A stretch of DNA of 64,000 nt from Caprella mutica. Lineage: Eukaryota > Arthropoda > Malacostraca > Amphipoda > Caprellidae. The notes under the pieces are model-generated. The model worked only from the letters and a program-made list of their open reading frames with translations. It searched no databases and was not told where the DNA came from. The translations under genes were made by a program, and so were the position numbers. Positions 1 to 15,000 of the stretch are shown here, piece by piece. The stretch covers positions 1 to 64,000 of the forward strand of contig CANNZV010000920.1 in the NCBI GenBank assembly GCA_947561585.1, written 5' to 3'. Numbering within the stretch: the first letter of the stretch is position 1; every line of letters begins with the position of its first letter.

Positions 1-3000
1 CATCATGAGAACATAGAGGGAGCATCACGAGAACATAGAGGGAGCATCACGAGAACATAGAGGGAGCATCACGATAACATAGAGGGAGCATCACGAGAAC
101 ATAGAGGGAGCATCATGAGAACATAGAGGGAGCATCACGAGAACATAGAGGGAGCATCATGAGAACATAGAGGGAGCATCATGAGAACATAGAGGGAGCA
201 TCACGAGAACATAGAGAGAGCATCATGAGAACATAGAGGGAGCATCACGAGAACATAGAGGGAGCATCATGAGAACATAGAGGGAGCATCACGAGAACAT
301 AGAGGGAGCATCATGAGAACATAGAGGGAGCATCACGAGAACATAGAGGGAGCATCATGAGAACATAGAGGGAGCATCACGAGAACATAGAGGGAGCATC
401 ACGAGAACATAGAGGGAGCATCACGAGAACATAGAGGGAGCATCATGAGAACATAGAGGGAGCATCACGAGAACATAGAGGGAGCATCACGAGAACATAG
501 AGGGAGCATCACGAGAACATAGAGGGAGCATCACGAGAACATAGAGGGAGCATCACGAGAACATACAGGGAGCATCACGAGAACATAGAGGGAGCATCAT
601 GAGAACATAGAGGGAGCATCACGAGAACATAGAGGGAGCATCACGAGAACATAGAGGGAGCATCACGAGAACATAGAGGGAGCATCATGAGAACATAGAG
701 GGAGCATCACGAGAACATAGAGGGAGCATCACGAGAACATAGAGGGAGCATCATGAGAACATAGAGGGAGCATCACGAGAACATAGAGGGAGCAACATGA
801 GAACATAGAGGGAGCATCATGAGAACATAGAGGGAGCATCATGAGAACATAGAGGGAGCATCACGAGAACATAGAGGGAGCATCATGAGAACATAGAGAT
901 AGCATCACGAGAACATAGAGGGAGCATCATGAGAACATAGAGGGAGCAACATGAGAACATATAGAGGGAGCATCATGAGAACATAGAGGGAGCATCAAGA
1001 GAACACAGAGGGAGCATCATGAGGACATAGAGGGAGCACCATGAGAACATAGAGTGAGCATCATGAGGACATAGAGGGAGCACCATGAGAACATAGAGGG
1101 AGCATCATAACAACATAGAGGGAGCAACATGAGAACATATAGAGGGAGCATCATGAGAACATAGAGGGAGCATCAAGAGAACACAGAGGGAGCATCATGA
1201 GGACATAGAGGGAGCACCATGAGAACATAGAGGGAGCATCATGAGAACATAGAGGGAGCATCATGAGAACATAGAGGGAGCAACATGAGAACATATAGAG
1301 GGAGCATCATGAGAACATAGAGGGAGCAACATGAGAACATATAGAGGGAGCATCATGAGAACATAGAGGGAGCAACATGAGAACATATAGAGGGAGCATC
1401 ATGAGAACATAGAGGGAGCATCATGAGAACATAGAGGGAGCATCATGAGAACATAGAGGGAGCAACATGAGAACATATAGAGGGAGCATCATGAGAACAT
1501 AGAGGGAGCATCATGAGAACATAGAGGGAGCATCACGAGAACATAGAGGGAGCATCACGAGAACATAGAGGGAGCATCATGAGAACATAGAGGGAGCATC
1601 ACGAGAACATAGAGGGAGCAACATGAGAACATAGAGGGAGCATCATGAGAACATAGAGGGAGCATCAAGAGAACATAGAGGGAGCATCACGAGAACATAG
1701 AGGGAGCATCATGAGAACATAGAGATAGCATCACGAGAACATAGAGGGAGCATCATGAGAACATAGAGGGAGCATCACGAGAACATAGAGGGAGCATCAC
1801 GAGAACATAGAGGGAGCATCACGAGAACATAGAGGGAGCATCATGAGAACATAGAGGGAGCATCACGAGAACATAGAGGGAGCATCACGAGAACATAGAG
1901 GGAGCATCACGAGAACATAGAGGGAGCATCACGAGAACATACAGGGAGCATCACGAGAACATAGAGGGAGCATCATGAGAACATAGAGGGAGCATCACGA
2001 GAACATAGAGGGAGCATCACGAGAACATAGAGGGAGCATCACGAGAACATAGAGGGAGCATCACGAGAACATAGAGGGAGCATCACGAGAACATAGAGGG
2101 AGCATCATGAGAACATAGAGGGAGCATCACGAGAACATAGAGGGAGCATCACGAGAACATAGAGGGAGCATCATGAGAACATAGAGGGAGCATCACGAGA
2201 ACATAGAGGGAGCATCACGAGAACATAGAGGGAGCATCATGAGAACATAGGGGAGCATCACGAGAACATAGAGGGAGCATGAGAACATAGAGGGAGCATC
2301 ATGAGAACATAGAGGGAGCATCATGAGAACATAGAGGGAGCATCATGAGAACATAGAGGGAGCATCATGAGAACATAGAGGGAGCATCATGAGAACATAG
2401 AGGGAGCATCATGAGAACATAGAGGGAGCATCATGAGAACATAGAGGGAGCATCATGAGAACATAGAGGGAGCATCATGAGAACATAGAGGGAGCATCAC
2501 GAGAACATAGAGGGAGCATGAGAACATAGAGGGAGCATCATGAGAAAATAGAGGGAGCATCATGAGAACATAGAGGGAGCATCATGAGAACATAGAGGGA
2601 GCATCACGAGAACATAGAGGGAGCAACATGAGAACATAGAGGGAGCATCATGAGAACATAGAGGGAGCATCACGAGAACATAGAGGGAGCATGAGAACAT
2701 AGAGGGAGCATCATGAGAACATAGAGGGAGCATCATGAGAACATAGAGGGAGCATCATGAGAACATAGAGGGAGCATCACGAGAACATAGAGGGAGCAAC
2801 ATGAGAACATAGAGGGAGCATCATGAGAACATAGAGGGAGCATCATGAGAACATAGAGGGAGCATCATGAGAACATAGAGGGAGCATCACGAGAACATAG
2901 AGGGAGCATCATGAGAACATAGAGGGAGCATCACGAGAACATAGAGGGAGCAACATGAGAACATAGAGGGAGCATCATGAGAACATAGAGGGAGCATCAC

Positions 3001-6000
3001 GAGAACATAGAGGGAGCATCATGAGAACATAGAGGGAGCAACATGAGAACATAGAGGGAGCATCATGAAAAAATAGAGGGAGCATCACGAGAACATAGAG
3101 GGAGCATCACGAGAACATAGAGGGAGCATCATGAGAACATAGAGGGAGCATCATGAGAACATAGAGGGAGCATCACGAGAATATAGAGGGAGCATCACGA
3201 GAACATAGAGGGAGCATCATGAGAACATAGAGGGAGCATCACGAGAACATAGAGGGAGCATCATGAGAACATAGAGGGAGCATCACGAGAACATAGAGGG
3301 AGCATCACGAGAACATAGAGGGAGCATCACGATAACATAGAGGGAGCATCACGAGAACATAGAGGGAGCATCATGAGAACATAGAGGGAGCATCACGAGA
3401 ACATAGAGGGAGCATCATGAGAACATAGAGGGAGCATCATGAGAACATAGAGGGAGCATCACGAGAACATAGAGAGAGCATCATGAGAACATAGAGGGAG
3501 CATCACGAGAACATAGAGGGAGCATCATGAGAACATAGAGGGAGCATCACGAGAACATAGAGGGAGCATCATGAGAACATAGAGGGAGCATCACGAGAAC
3601 ATAGAGGGAGCATCATGAGAACATAGAGGGAGCATCACGAGAACATAGAGGGAGCATCACGAGAACATAGAGGGATCATCACGAGAACATAGAGGGAGCA
3701 TCATGAGAACATAGAGGGAGCATCACGAGAACATAGAGGGAGCATCACGAGAACATAGAGGGAGCATCACGAGAACATAGAGGGAGCATCACGAGAACAT
3801 AGAGGGAGCATCACGAGAACATACAGGGAGCATCACGAGAACATAGAGGGAGCATCATGAGAACATAGAGGGAGCATCACGAGAACATAGAGGGAGCATC
3901 ACGAGAACATAGAGGGAGCATCACGAGAACATAGAGGGAGCATCATGAGAACATAGAGGGAGCATCACGAGAACATAGAGGGAGCATCACGAGAACATAG
4001 AGGGAGCATCATGAGAACATAGAGGGAGCATCACGAGAACATAGAGGGAGCAACATGAGAACATAGAGGGAGCATCATGAGAACATAGAGGGAGCATCAT
4101 GAGAACATAGAGGGAGCATCACGAGAACATAGAGGGAGCATCATGAGAACATAGAGATAGCATCACGAGAACATAGAGGGAGCATCATGAGAACATAGAG
4201 GGAGCAACATGAGAACATATAGAAGGAGCATCATGAGAACATAGAGGGAGCATCAAGAGAACACAGAGGGAGCATCATGAGGACATAGAGGGAGCACCAT
4301 GAGAACATAGAGGGAGCATCATGAGGACATAGAGGGAGCACCATGAGAACATAGAGGGAGCATCATAACAACATAGAGGGAGCAACATGAGAACATATAG
4401 AGGGAGCATCATGAGAACATAGAGGGAGCATCAAGAGAACACAGAGGGAGCATCATGAGGACATAGAGGGAGCACCATGAGAACATAGAGGGAGCATCAT
4501 GAGAACATAGAGGGAGCATCATGAGAACATAGAGGGAGCATCATGAAAACATAGAGGGAGCATCATGAGAACATAGAGGGAGCAACATGAGAACATATAG
4601 AGGGAGCATCATGAGAACATAGAGGGAGCAACATGAGAACATATAGAGGGAGCATCATGAGAATATAGAGGGAGTATCATGAGAACATAGAGGGAGCATC
4701 ATGAGAACATAGAGGGAGCAACATGAGAACATATAGAGGGAGCATCATGAGAACATAGAGGGAGCATCATGAGAACATAGAGGGAGCATCACGAGAACAT
4801 AGAGGGAGCATCATGAGAACATAAAGGGAGCATCATGAGAACATAGAGGGAGCATCACGAGAACATAGAGGGAGCATCATGAGAACATACAGGGAGCATC
4901 ATGAGAACATAGAGGGAGCATCATGAGAACATAGAGGGAGCATCATGAGAACATAGAGGGAGCATCATGAGGACATAGAGGGAGCACCATGAGAACATAG
5001 AGGGAGCATCATGAGAACATAGAGGGAGCAACATGAGAACATATAGAGGGAGCATCATGAGAACATAGAGGGAGCATCAAGAGAACACAGAGGGAGCATC
5101 ACGAGAACATAGAGGGAGCAACATGAGAACATAGAGGGAGCATCATGAGAACATAGAGGGAGCATCATGAGAACATAGAGGGAGCATCACGAGAACATAG
5201 AGGGAGCATCATGAGAACATAGAGATAGCATCACGAGAACATAGAGGGAGCATCATGAGAACATAGAGGGAGCATCACGAGAACATAGAGGGAGCATCAC
5301 GAGAACATAGAGGGAGCATCACGAGAACATAGAGGGAGCATCATGAGAACATAGAGGGAGAATCACGAGAACATAGAGGGAGCATCACGAGAACATAGAG
5401 GGAGCATCACGAGAACATAGAGGGAGCATCACGAGAACATAGAGGGAGCATCACGAGAACATACAGGGAGCATCACGAGAACATACAGGGAGCATCATGA
5501 GAACATAGAGGGAGCATCACGAGAACATAGAGGGAGCATCACGAGAACATAGAGGGAGCATCACGAGAACATAGAGGGAGCATCACGAGAACATAGAGGG
5601 AGCATCACGAGAACATAGAGGGAGCATCATGAGAACATAGAGGGAGCATCACGAGAACATAGAGGGAACATCACGAGAACATAGAGGGAGCATCATGAGA
5701 ACATAGAGGGAGCATCACGAGAACATAGAGGGAGCATCACGAGAACATAGAGAGAGCATCATGAGAACATAGAGGGAGCATCATGAGAACATAGAGGGAG
5801 CATCATGAGAACATAGAGGGAGCATCACGAGAACATAGAGGGAGCATGAGAACATAGAGGGAGCATCATGAGAACATAGAGGGAGCATCATGAGAACATA
5901 GAGGGAGCATCATGAGAACATAGAGGGAGCATCATGAGAACATAGAGGGAGCATCATGAGAACATAGAGGGAGCATCATGAGAACATAGAGGGAGCATCA

Positions 6001-9000
6001 TGAGAACATAGAGGGAGCATCATGAGAACATAGAGGGAGCATCACGAGAACATAGAGGGAGCATCACGAGAACATAGAGGGAGCGTGAGAACATAGAGGG
6101 AGCATCATGAGAAAATAGAGGGAGCATCATGAGAACATAGAGGGAGCATCATGAGAACATAGAGGGAGCATCACGAGAACATAGAGGGAGCAACATGAGA
6201 ACATAGAGGGAGCATCATGAGAACATAGAGGGAGCATCACGAGAACATAGAGGGAGCATGAGAACATAGAGGGAGCATCATGAGAACATAGAGGGAGCAT
6301 CATGAGAACATAGAGGGAGCATCATGAGAACATAGAGGGAGCATCACGAGAACATAGAGGGAGCAACATGAGAACATAGAGGGAGCATCATGAGAACATA
6401 GAGGGAGCATCACAAGAACATAGAGGGAGCAACATGAGAACATAGAGGGAGCATCATGAAAAAATAGAGGGAGCATCACGAGAACATAGAGGGAGCATCA
6501 CGAGAACATAGAGGGAGCATCATGAGAACATAGAGGGAGCATCACGAGAATATAGAGGGAGCATCACGAGAACATAGAGGGAGCATCATGAGAACATAAA
6601 GGGAGCATCACGAGAACATAGAGGGAGCATCATGAGAACATAGAGGGAGCATCACGAGAACATAGAGGGAGCATCACGAGAACATAGAGGGAGCATCACG
6701 ATAACATAGAGGGAGCATCACGAGAACATAGAGGGAGCATCACGAGAACATAGAGGGAGCATCATGAGAACATAGAGGGAGCATCATGAGAACATAGAGG
6801 GAGCATCACGAGAACATAGAGGGAGCATCATGAGAACATAGAGGGAGCATCACGAGAACATAGAGGGAGCATCATGAGAACATAGAGGGAGCATCACGAG
6901 AACATAGAGGGAGCATCATGAGAACATAGAGGGAGCATCACGAGAACATAGAGGGAGCATCACGAGAACATAGAGGGAGCATCACGAGAACATAGAGGGA
7001 GCATCATGAGAACATAGAGGGAGCATCACGAGAACATAGAGGGAGCATCACGAGAACATAGAGGGAGCATCACGAGAACATAGAGGGAGCATCACGAGAA
7101 CATAGAGGGAGCATCACGAGAACATACAGGGAGCATCACGAGAACATAGAGGGAGCATCATGAGAACATAGAGGGAGCATCACGATAACATAGAGGGAGC
7201 ATCACGAGAACATAGAGGGAGCATCACGAGATCATAGAGGGAGCATCATGAGAACATAGAGGGAGCATCACGAGAACATAGAGGGAGCATCACGAGAACA
7301 TAGAGGGAGCATCATGAGAACATAGAGGGAGCATCACGAGAACATAGAGGGAGCATCATGAGAACATAGAGGGAGCATCACGAGAACATAGAGGGAGCAT
7401 CACGAGAACATAGAGGGAGCATCACGAGAACATAGAGGGAGCATCATGAGAACATAGAGGGAGCATCACGAGAACATAGAGGGAGCATCACGAGAACATA
7501 GAGGGAGCATCATGAGAACATAGAGGGAGCATCACGAGAACATAGAGGGAGCAACATGAGAACATAGAGGGAGCATCATGAGAACATAGAGGGAGCATCA
7601 TGAGAACATAGAGGGAGCATCACGAGAACATAGAGGGAGCATCATGAGAACATAGAGATAGCATCACGAGAACATAGAGGGAGCATCATGAGAACATAGA
7701 GGGAGCAACATGAGAACATATAGAAGGAGCATCATGAGAACATAGAGGGAGCATCAAGAGAACACAGAGGGAGCATCATGAGGACATAGAGGGAGCACCA
7801 TGAGAACATAGAGGGAGCATCATGAGGACATAGAGGGAGCACCATGAGAACATAGAGGGAGCATCATAACAACATAGAGGGAGCAACATGAGAACATATA
7901 GAGGGAGCATCATGAGAACATAGAGGGAGCATCAAGAGAACACAGAGGGAGCATCATGAGGACATAGAGGGAGCACCATGAGAACATAGAGGGAGCATCA
8001 TGAGAACATAGAGGGAGCATCATGAGAACATAGAGGGAGCATCATGAAAACATAGAGGGAGCATCATGAGAACATAGAGGGAGCAACATGAGAACATATA
8101 GAGGGAGCATCATGAGAACATAGAGGGAGCAACATGAGAACATATAGAGGGAGCATCATGAGAACATAGAGGGAGCATCATGAGAACATAGAGGGAGCAT
8201 CATGAGAACATAGAGGGAGCAACATGAGAACATATAGAGGGAGCATCATGAGAACATAGAGGGAGCATCATGAGAACATAGAGGGAGCATCACGAGAACA
8301 TAGAGGGAGCATCATGAGAACATAAAGGGAGCATCATGAGAACATAGAGGGAGCATCACGAGAACATAGAGGGAGCATCATGAGAACATACAGGGAGCAT
8401 CATGAGAACATAGAGGGAGCATCATGAGAACATAGAGGGAGCATCATGAGAACATAGAGGGAGCATCATGAAGACATAGAGGGAGCACCATGAGAACATA
8501 GAGGGAGCATCATGAGAACATAGAGGGAGCAACATGAGAACATATAGAGGGAGCATCATGAGAACATAGAGGGAGCATCAAGAGAACACAGAGGGAGCAT
8601 CACGAGAACATAGAGGGAGCAACATGAGAACATAGAGGGAGCATCATGAGAACATAGAGGGAGCATCATGAGAACATAGAGGGAGCATCACGAGAACATA
8701 GAGGGAGCATCATGAGAACATAGAGATAGCATCACGAGAACATAGAGGGAGCATCATGAGAACATAGAGGGAGCATCACGAGAACATAGAGGGAGCATCA
8801 CGAGAACATAGAGGGAGCATCACGAGAACATAGAGGGAGCATCATGAGAACATAGAGGGAGCATCACGAGAACATAGAGGGAGCATCACGAGAACATAGA
8901 GGGAGCATCACGAGAACATAGAGGGAGCATCACGAGAACATAGAGGGAGCATCACGAGAACATACAGGGAGCATCACGAGAACATACAGGGAGCATCATG

Positions 9001-12000
9001 AGAACATAGAGGGAGCATCACGAGAACATAGAGGGAGCATCACGAGAACATAGAGGGAGCATCACGAGAACATAGAGGGAGCATCACGAGAACATAGAGG
9101 GAGCATCACGAGAACATAGAGGGAGCATCATGAGAACATAGAGGGAGCATCACGAGAACATAGAGGGAACATCACGAGAACATAGAGGGAGCATCATGAG
9201 AACATAGAGGGAGCATCACGAGAACATAGAGGGAGCATCACGAGAACATAGAGAGAGCATCATGAGAACATAGAGGGAGCATCATGAGAACATAGAGGGA
9301 GCATCATGAGAACATAGAGGGAGCATCACGAGAACATAGAGGGAGCATGAGAACATAGAGGGAGCATCATGAGAACATAGAGGGAGCATCATGAGAACAT
9401 AGAGGGAGCATCATGAGAACATAGAGGGAGCATCATGAGAACATAGAGGGAGCATCATGAGAACATAGAGGGAGCATCATGAGAACATAGAGGGAGCATC
9501 ATGAGAACATAGAGGGAGCATCATGAGAACATAGAGGGAGCATCACGAGAACATAGAGGGAGCATCACGAGAACATAGAGGGAGCGTGAGAACATAGAGG
9601 GAGCATCATGAGAAAATAGAGGGAGCATCATGAGAACATAGAGGGAGCATCATGAGAACATAGAGGGAGCATCACGAGAACATAGAGGGAGCAACATGAG
9701 AACATAGAGGGAGCATCATGAGAACATAGAGGGAGCATCACGAGAACATAGAGGGAGCATGAGAACATAGAGGGAGCATCATGAGAACATAGAGGGAGCA
9801 TCATGAGAACATAGAGGGAGCATCATGAGAACATAGAGGGAGCATCACGAGAACATAGAGGGAGCAACATGAGAACATAGAGGGAGCATCATGAGAACAT
9901 AGAGGGAGCATCATGAGAACATAGAGGGAGCATCATGAGAACATAGAGGGAGCATCACGAGAACATAGAGGGAGCATCATGAGAACATAGAGGGAGCATC
10001 ACGAGAACATAGAGGGAGCAACATGAGAACATAGAGGGAGCATCATGAAAAAATAGAGGGAGCATCACGAGAACATAGAGGGAGCATCACGAGAACATAG
10101 AGGGAGCATCATGAGAACATAGAGGGAGCATCACGAGAATATAGAGGGAGCATCACGAGAACATAGAGGGAGCATCATGAGAACATAAAGGGAGCATCAC
10201 GAGAACATAGAGGGAGCATCATGAGAACATAGAGGGAGCATCACGAGAACATAGAGGGAGCATCACGAGAACATAGAGGGAGCATCACGATAACATAGAG
10301 GGAGCATCACGAGAACATAGAGGGAGCATCATGAGAACATAGAGGGAGCATCACGAGAACATAGAGGGAGCATCATGAGAACATAGAGGGAGCATCATGA
10401 GAACATAGAGGGAGCATCACGAGAACATAGAGGGAGCATCATGAGAACATAGAGGGAGCATCACGAGAACATAGAGGGAGCATCATGAGAACATAGAGGG
10501 AGCATCACGAGAACATAGAGGGAGCATCATGAGAACATAGAGGGAGCATCACGAGAACATAGAGGGAGCATCACGAGAACATAGAGGGAGCATCATGAGA
10601 ACATAGAGGGAGCATCACGAGAACATAGAGGGAGCATCATGAGAACATAGAGGGAGCATCACGAGAACATAGAGGGAGCATCACGAGAACATAGAGGGAG
10701 CATCACGAGAACATAGAGGGAGCATCATGAGAACATAGAGGGAGCATCACGAGAACATAGAGGGAGCATCACGAGAACATAGAGGGAGCATCACGAGAAC
10801 ATAGAGGGAGCATCACGAGAACATAGAGGGAGCATCACGAGAACATACAGGGAGCATCACGAGAACATAGAGGGAGCATCATGAGAACATACAGGGAGCA
10901 TCACGATAACATAGAGGGAGCATCACGAGAACATAGAGGGAGCATCACGAGATCATAGAGGGAGCATCATGAGAACATAGAGGGAGCATCACGAGAACAT
11001 AGAGGGAGCATCACGAGAACATAGAGGGAGCATCATGAGAACATAGAGGGAGCATCACGAGAACATAGAGGGAGCAACATGAGAACATAGAGGGAGCATC
11101 ATGAGAACATAGAGGGAGCATCATGAGAACATAGAGGGAGCATCACGAGAACATAGAGGGAGCATCATGAGAACATAGAGATAACATCACGAGAACATAG
11201 AGGGAGCATCATGAGAACATAGAGGGAGCAACATGAGAACATATAGAGGGAGCATCATGAGAACATAGAGGGAGCATCAAGAGAACACAGAGGGAGCATC
11301 ATGAGGACATAGAGGGAGCACCATGAGAACATAGAGGGAGCATCATGAGAACATAGAGGGAGCATCATGAGAACATAGAGGGAGCATCATGAGAACATAG
11401 AGGGAGCAACATGAGAACATATAGAGGGAGCATCATGAGAACATAGAGGGAGCATCAAGAGAACACAGAGGGAGCATCATGAGGACATAGAGGGAGCACC
11501 ATGAGAACATAGAGGGAGCATCATGAGAACATAGAGGGAGCATCATGAGAACATAGAGGGAGCATCATGAAAACATAGAGGGAGCATCATGAGAACATAG
11601 AGGGAGCAACATGAGAACATATAGAGGGAGCATCATGAGAACATAGAGGGAGCAACATGAGAACATATAGAGGGAGCATCATGAGAACATAGAGGGAGCA
11701 TCATGAGAACATAGAGGGAGCATCATGAGAACATAGAGGGAGCAACATGAGAACATATAGAGGGAGCATCATGAGAACATAGAGGGAGCATCATGAGAAC
11801 ATAGAGGGAGCATCACGAGAACATAGAGGGAGCATCATGAAAACATAGAGGGAGCATCATGAGAACATAGAGTGAGCATCACGAGAACATAGAGGGAGCA
11901 TCATGAGAACATACAGGGAGCATCATGAGAACATAGAGGGAGCATCATGAGAACATAGAGGGAGCATCATGAGAACATAGAGGGAGCATCATGAGGACAT

Positions 12001-15000
12001 AGAGGGAGCACCATGAGAACATAGAGGGAGCATCATGAGAACATAGAGGGAGCAACATGAGAACATATAGAGGGAGCATCATGAGAACATAGAGGGAGCA
12101 TCAAGAGAACACAGAGGGAGCATCATGAGGACATAGCGGGAGCACCATGAGAACATAGAGGGAGCATCATGAGAACATAGAGGGAGCATCATGAGAACAT
12201 AGAGGGAGCATCATGAAAACATAGAGGGAGCATCATGAGAACATAGAGGGAGCAACATGAGAACATATAGAGGGAGCATCATGAGAACATAGAGGGAGCA
12301 ACATGAGAACATATAGAGGGAGCATCATGAGAACATAGAGGGAGCATCATGAGAACATAGAGGGAGCATCATGAGAACATAGAGGGAGCAACATGAGAAC
12401 ATATAGAGGGAGCATCATGAGAACATAGAGGGAGCATCATGAGAACATACAGGGAGCATCATGAGAACATAGAGGGAGCATCATGAGAACATAGAGGGAG
12501 CATCATGAGAACATAGGAGGAGCATCATGAGAACATAGAGGGAGCATCATGAGGACATAGAGGGAGCACCATGAGAACATAGAGGGAGCATCACGAGAAC
12601 ATAGAGGGAGCACCATGAGAACATAGAGGGAGCATCACGAGAACATAGAGGGAGCATCATGAGAACATAGAGGGAGCATCATGAGAACATAGAGGGAGCA
12701 TCATGAGAACATAGAGGGAGCATCATGAGAACATAGAGGGAGCATCATGAGAACATAGAGGGAGCATCACGAGAACATAGAGGGAGCATGAGAACATAGA
12801 GGGAGCATCATGAGAACATAGAGGGAGCATCATGAGAACATAGAGGGAGCATCATGAGAACATAGAAGGAGCATCATGAGAACATAGAGGGAGCATCATG
12901 AGAACATAGAGGGAGCATCATGAGAACATAGAGGGAGCATCATGAGAACATAGAGGGAGCATCATGAGAACATAGAGGGAGCATCATGAGAACATAGAGG
13001 GAGCATCAGGAGAACATAGAGGGAGCATGAGAACATAGAGGGAGCATCATGAGAAAATAGAGGGAGCATCATGAGAACATAGAGGGAGCATCATGAGAAC
13101 ATAGAGGGAGCATCACGAGAACATAGAGGGAGCAACATGAGAACATAGAGGGAGCATCATGAGAACATAGAGGGAGCATCACGAGAACATAGAGGGAGCA
13201 TGAGAACATAGAGGGAGCATCATGAGAACATAGAGGGAGCATCATGAGAACATAGAGGGAGCATCATGAGAACATAGAGGGAGCATCACGAGAACATAGA
13301 GGGAGCAACATGAGAACATAGAGGGAGCATCATGAGAACATAGAGGGAGCATCATGAGAACATAGAGGGAGCATCATGAGAACATAGAGGGAGCATCACG
13401 AGAACATAGAGGGAGCATCATGAGAACATAGAGGGAGCATCACGAGAACATAGAGGGAGCAACATGAGAACATAGAGGGAGCATCATGAGAACATAGAGG
13501 GAGCATCACGAGAACATAGAGGGAGCATCATGAGAACATAGAGGGAGCAACATGAGAACATAGAGGGAGCATCACGAGAACATAGAGGGAGCATCACGAG
13601 AACATAGAGGGAGCATCACGAGAACATAGAGGGAGCATCATGAGAACATAGAGGGAGCATCATGAGAACATAGAGGGAGCATCACGAGAACATAGAGGGA
13701 GCATCATGAGAACATAGAGGGAGCATCACGAGAACATAGAGGGAGCATCATGAGAACATAGAGGGAGCATCACGAGAACATAGAGGGAGCATCATGAGAA
13801 CATAGAGGGAGCATCACGAGAACATAGAGGGAGCATCACGAGAACATAGAGGGAGCATCACGATAACATAGAGGGAGCATCACGAGAACATAGAGGGAGC
13901 ATCATGAGAACATAGAGGGAGCATCACGAGAACATAGAGGGAGCATCATGAGAACATAGAGGGAGCATCATGAGAACATAGAGGGAGCATCACGAGAACA
14001 TAGAGGGAGCATCATGAGAACATAGAGGGAGCATCACGAGAACATAGAGGGAGCATCATGAGAACATAGAGGGAGCATCACGAGAACATAGAGGGAGCAT
14101 CATGAGAACATAGAGGGAGCATCACGAGAACATAGAGGGAGCATCATGAGAACATAGAGGGAGCATCACGAGAACATAGAGGGAGCATCACGAGAACATA
14201 GAGGGAACATCACGAGAACATAGAGGGAGCATCATGAGAACATAGAGGGAGCATCACGAGAACATAGAGGGAGCATCACGAGAACATAGAGGGAGCATCA
14301 CGAGAAAATAGAGGGAGCATGAGAACATAGAGGGAGCATCATGAGAAAATAGAGGGAGCATCATGAGAACATAGAGGGAGCATCATGAGAACATAGAGGG
14401 AGCATCACGAGAACATAGAGGGAGCAACATGAGAACATAGAGGGAGCATCATGAGAACATAGAGGGAGCATCACGAGAACATAGAGGGAGCATGAGAACA
14501 TAGAGGGAGCATCATGAGAACATAGAGGGAGCATCATGAGAACATAGAGGGAGCATCATGAGAACATAGAGGGAGCATCACGAGAACATAGAGGGAGCAA
14601 CATGAGAACATAGAGGGAGCATCATGAGAACATAGAGGGAGCATCATGAGAACATAGAGGGAGCATCACGAGAACATAGAGGGAGCATCATGAGAACATA
14701 GAGGGAGCATCACGAGAACATAGAGGGAGCAACATGAGAACATATAGGGAGCATCATGAGAACATAGAGGGAGCATCACGAGAACATAGAGGGAGCATCA
14801 TGAGAACATAGAGGGAGCAACATGAGAACATAGAGGGAGCATCATGAAAAAATAGAGGGAGCATCACGAGAACATAGAGGGAGCATCACGAGAACATAGA
14901 GGGAGCATCATGAGAACATAGAGGGAGCATCATGAGAACATAGAGGGAGCATCACGAGAATATAGAGGGAGCATCACGAGAACATAGAGGGAGCATCATG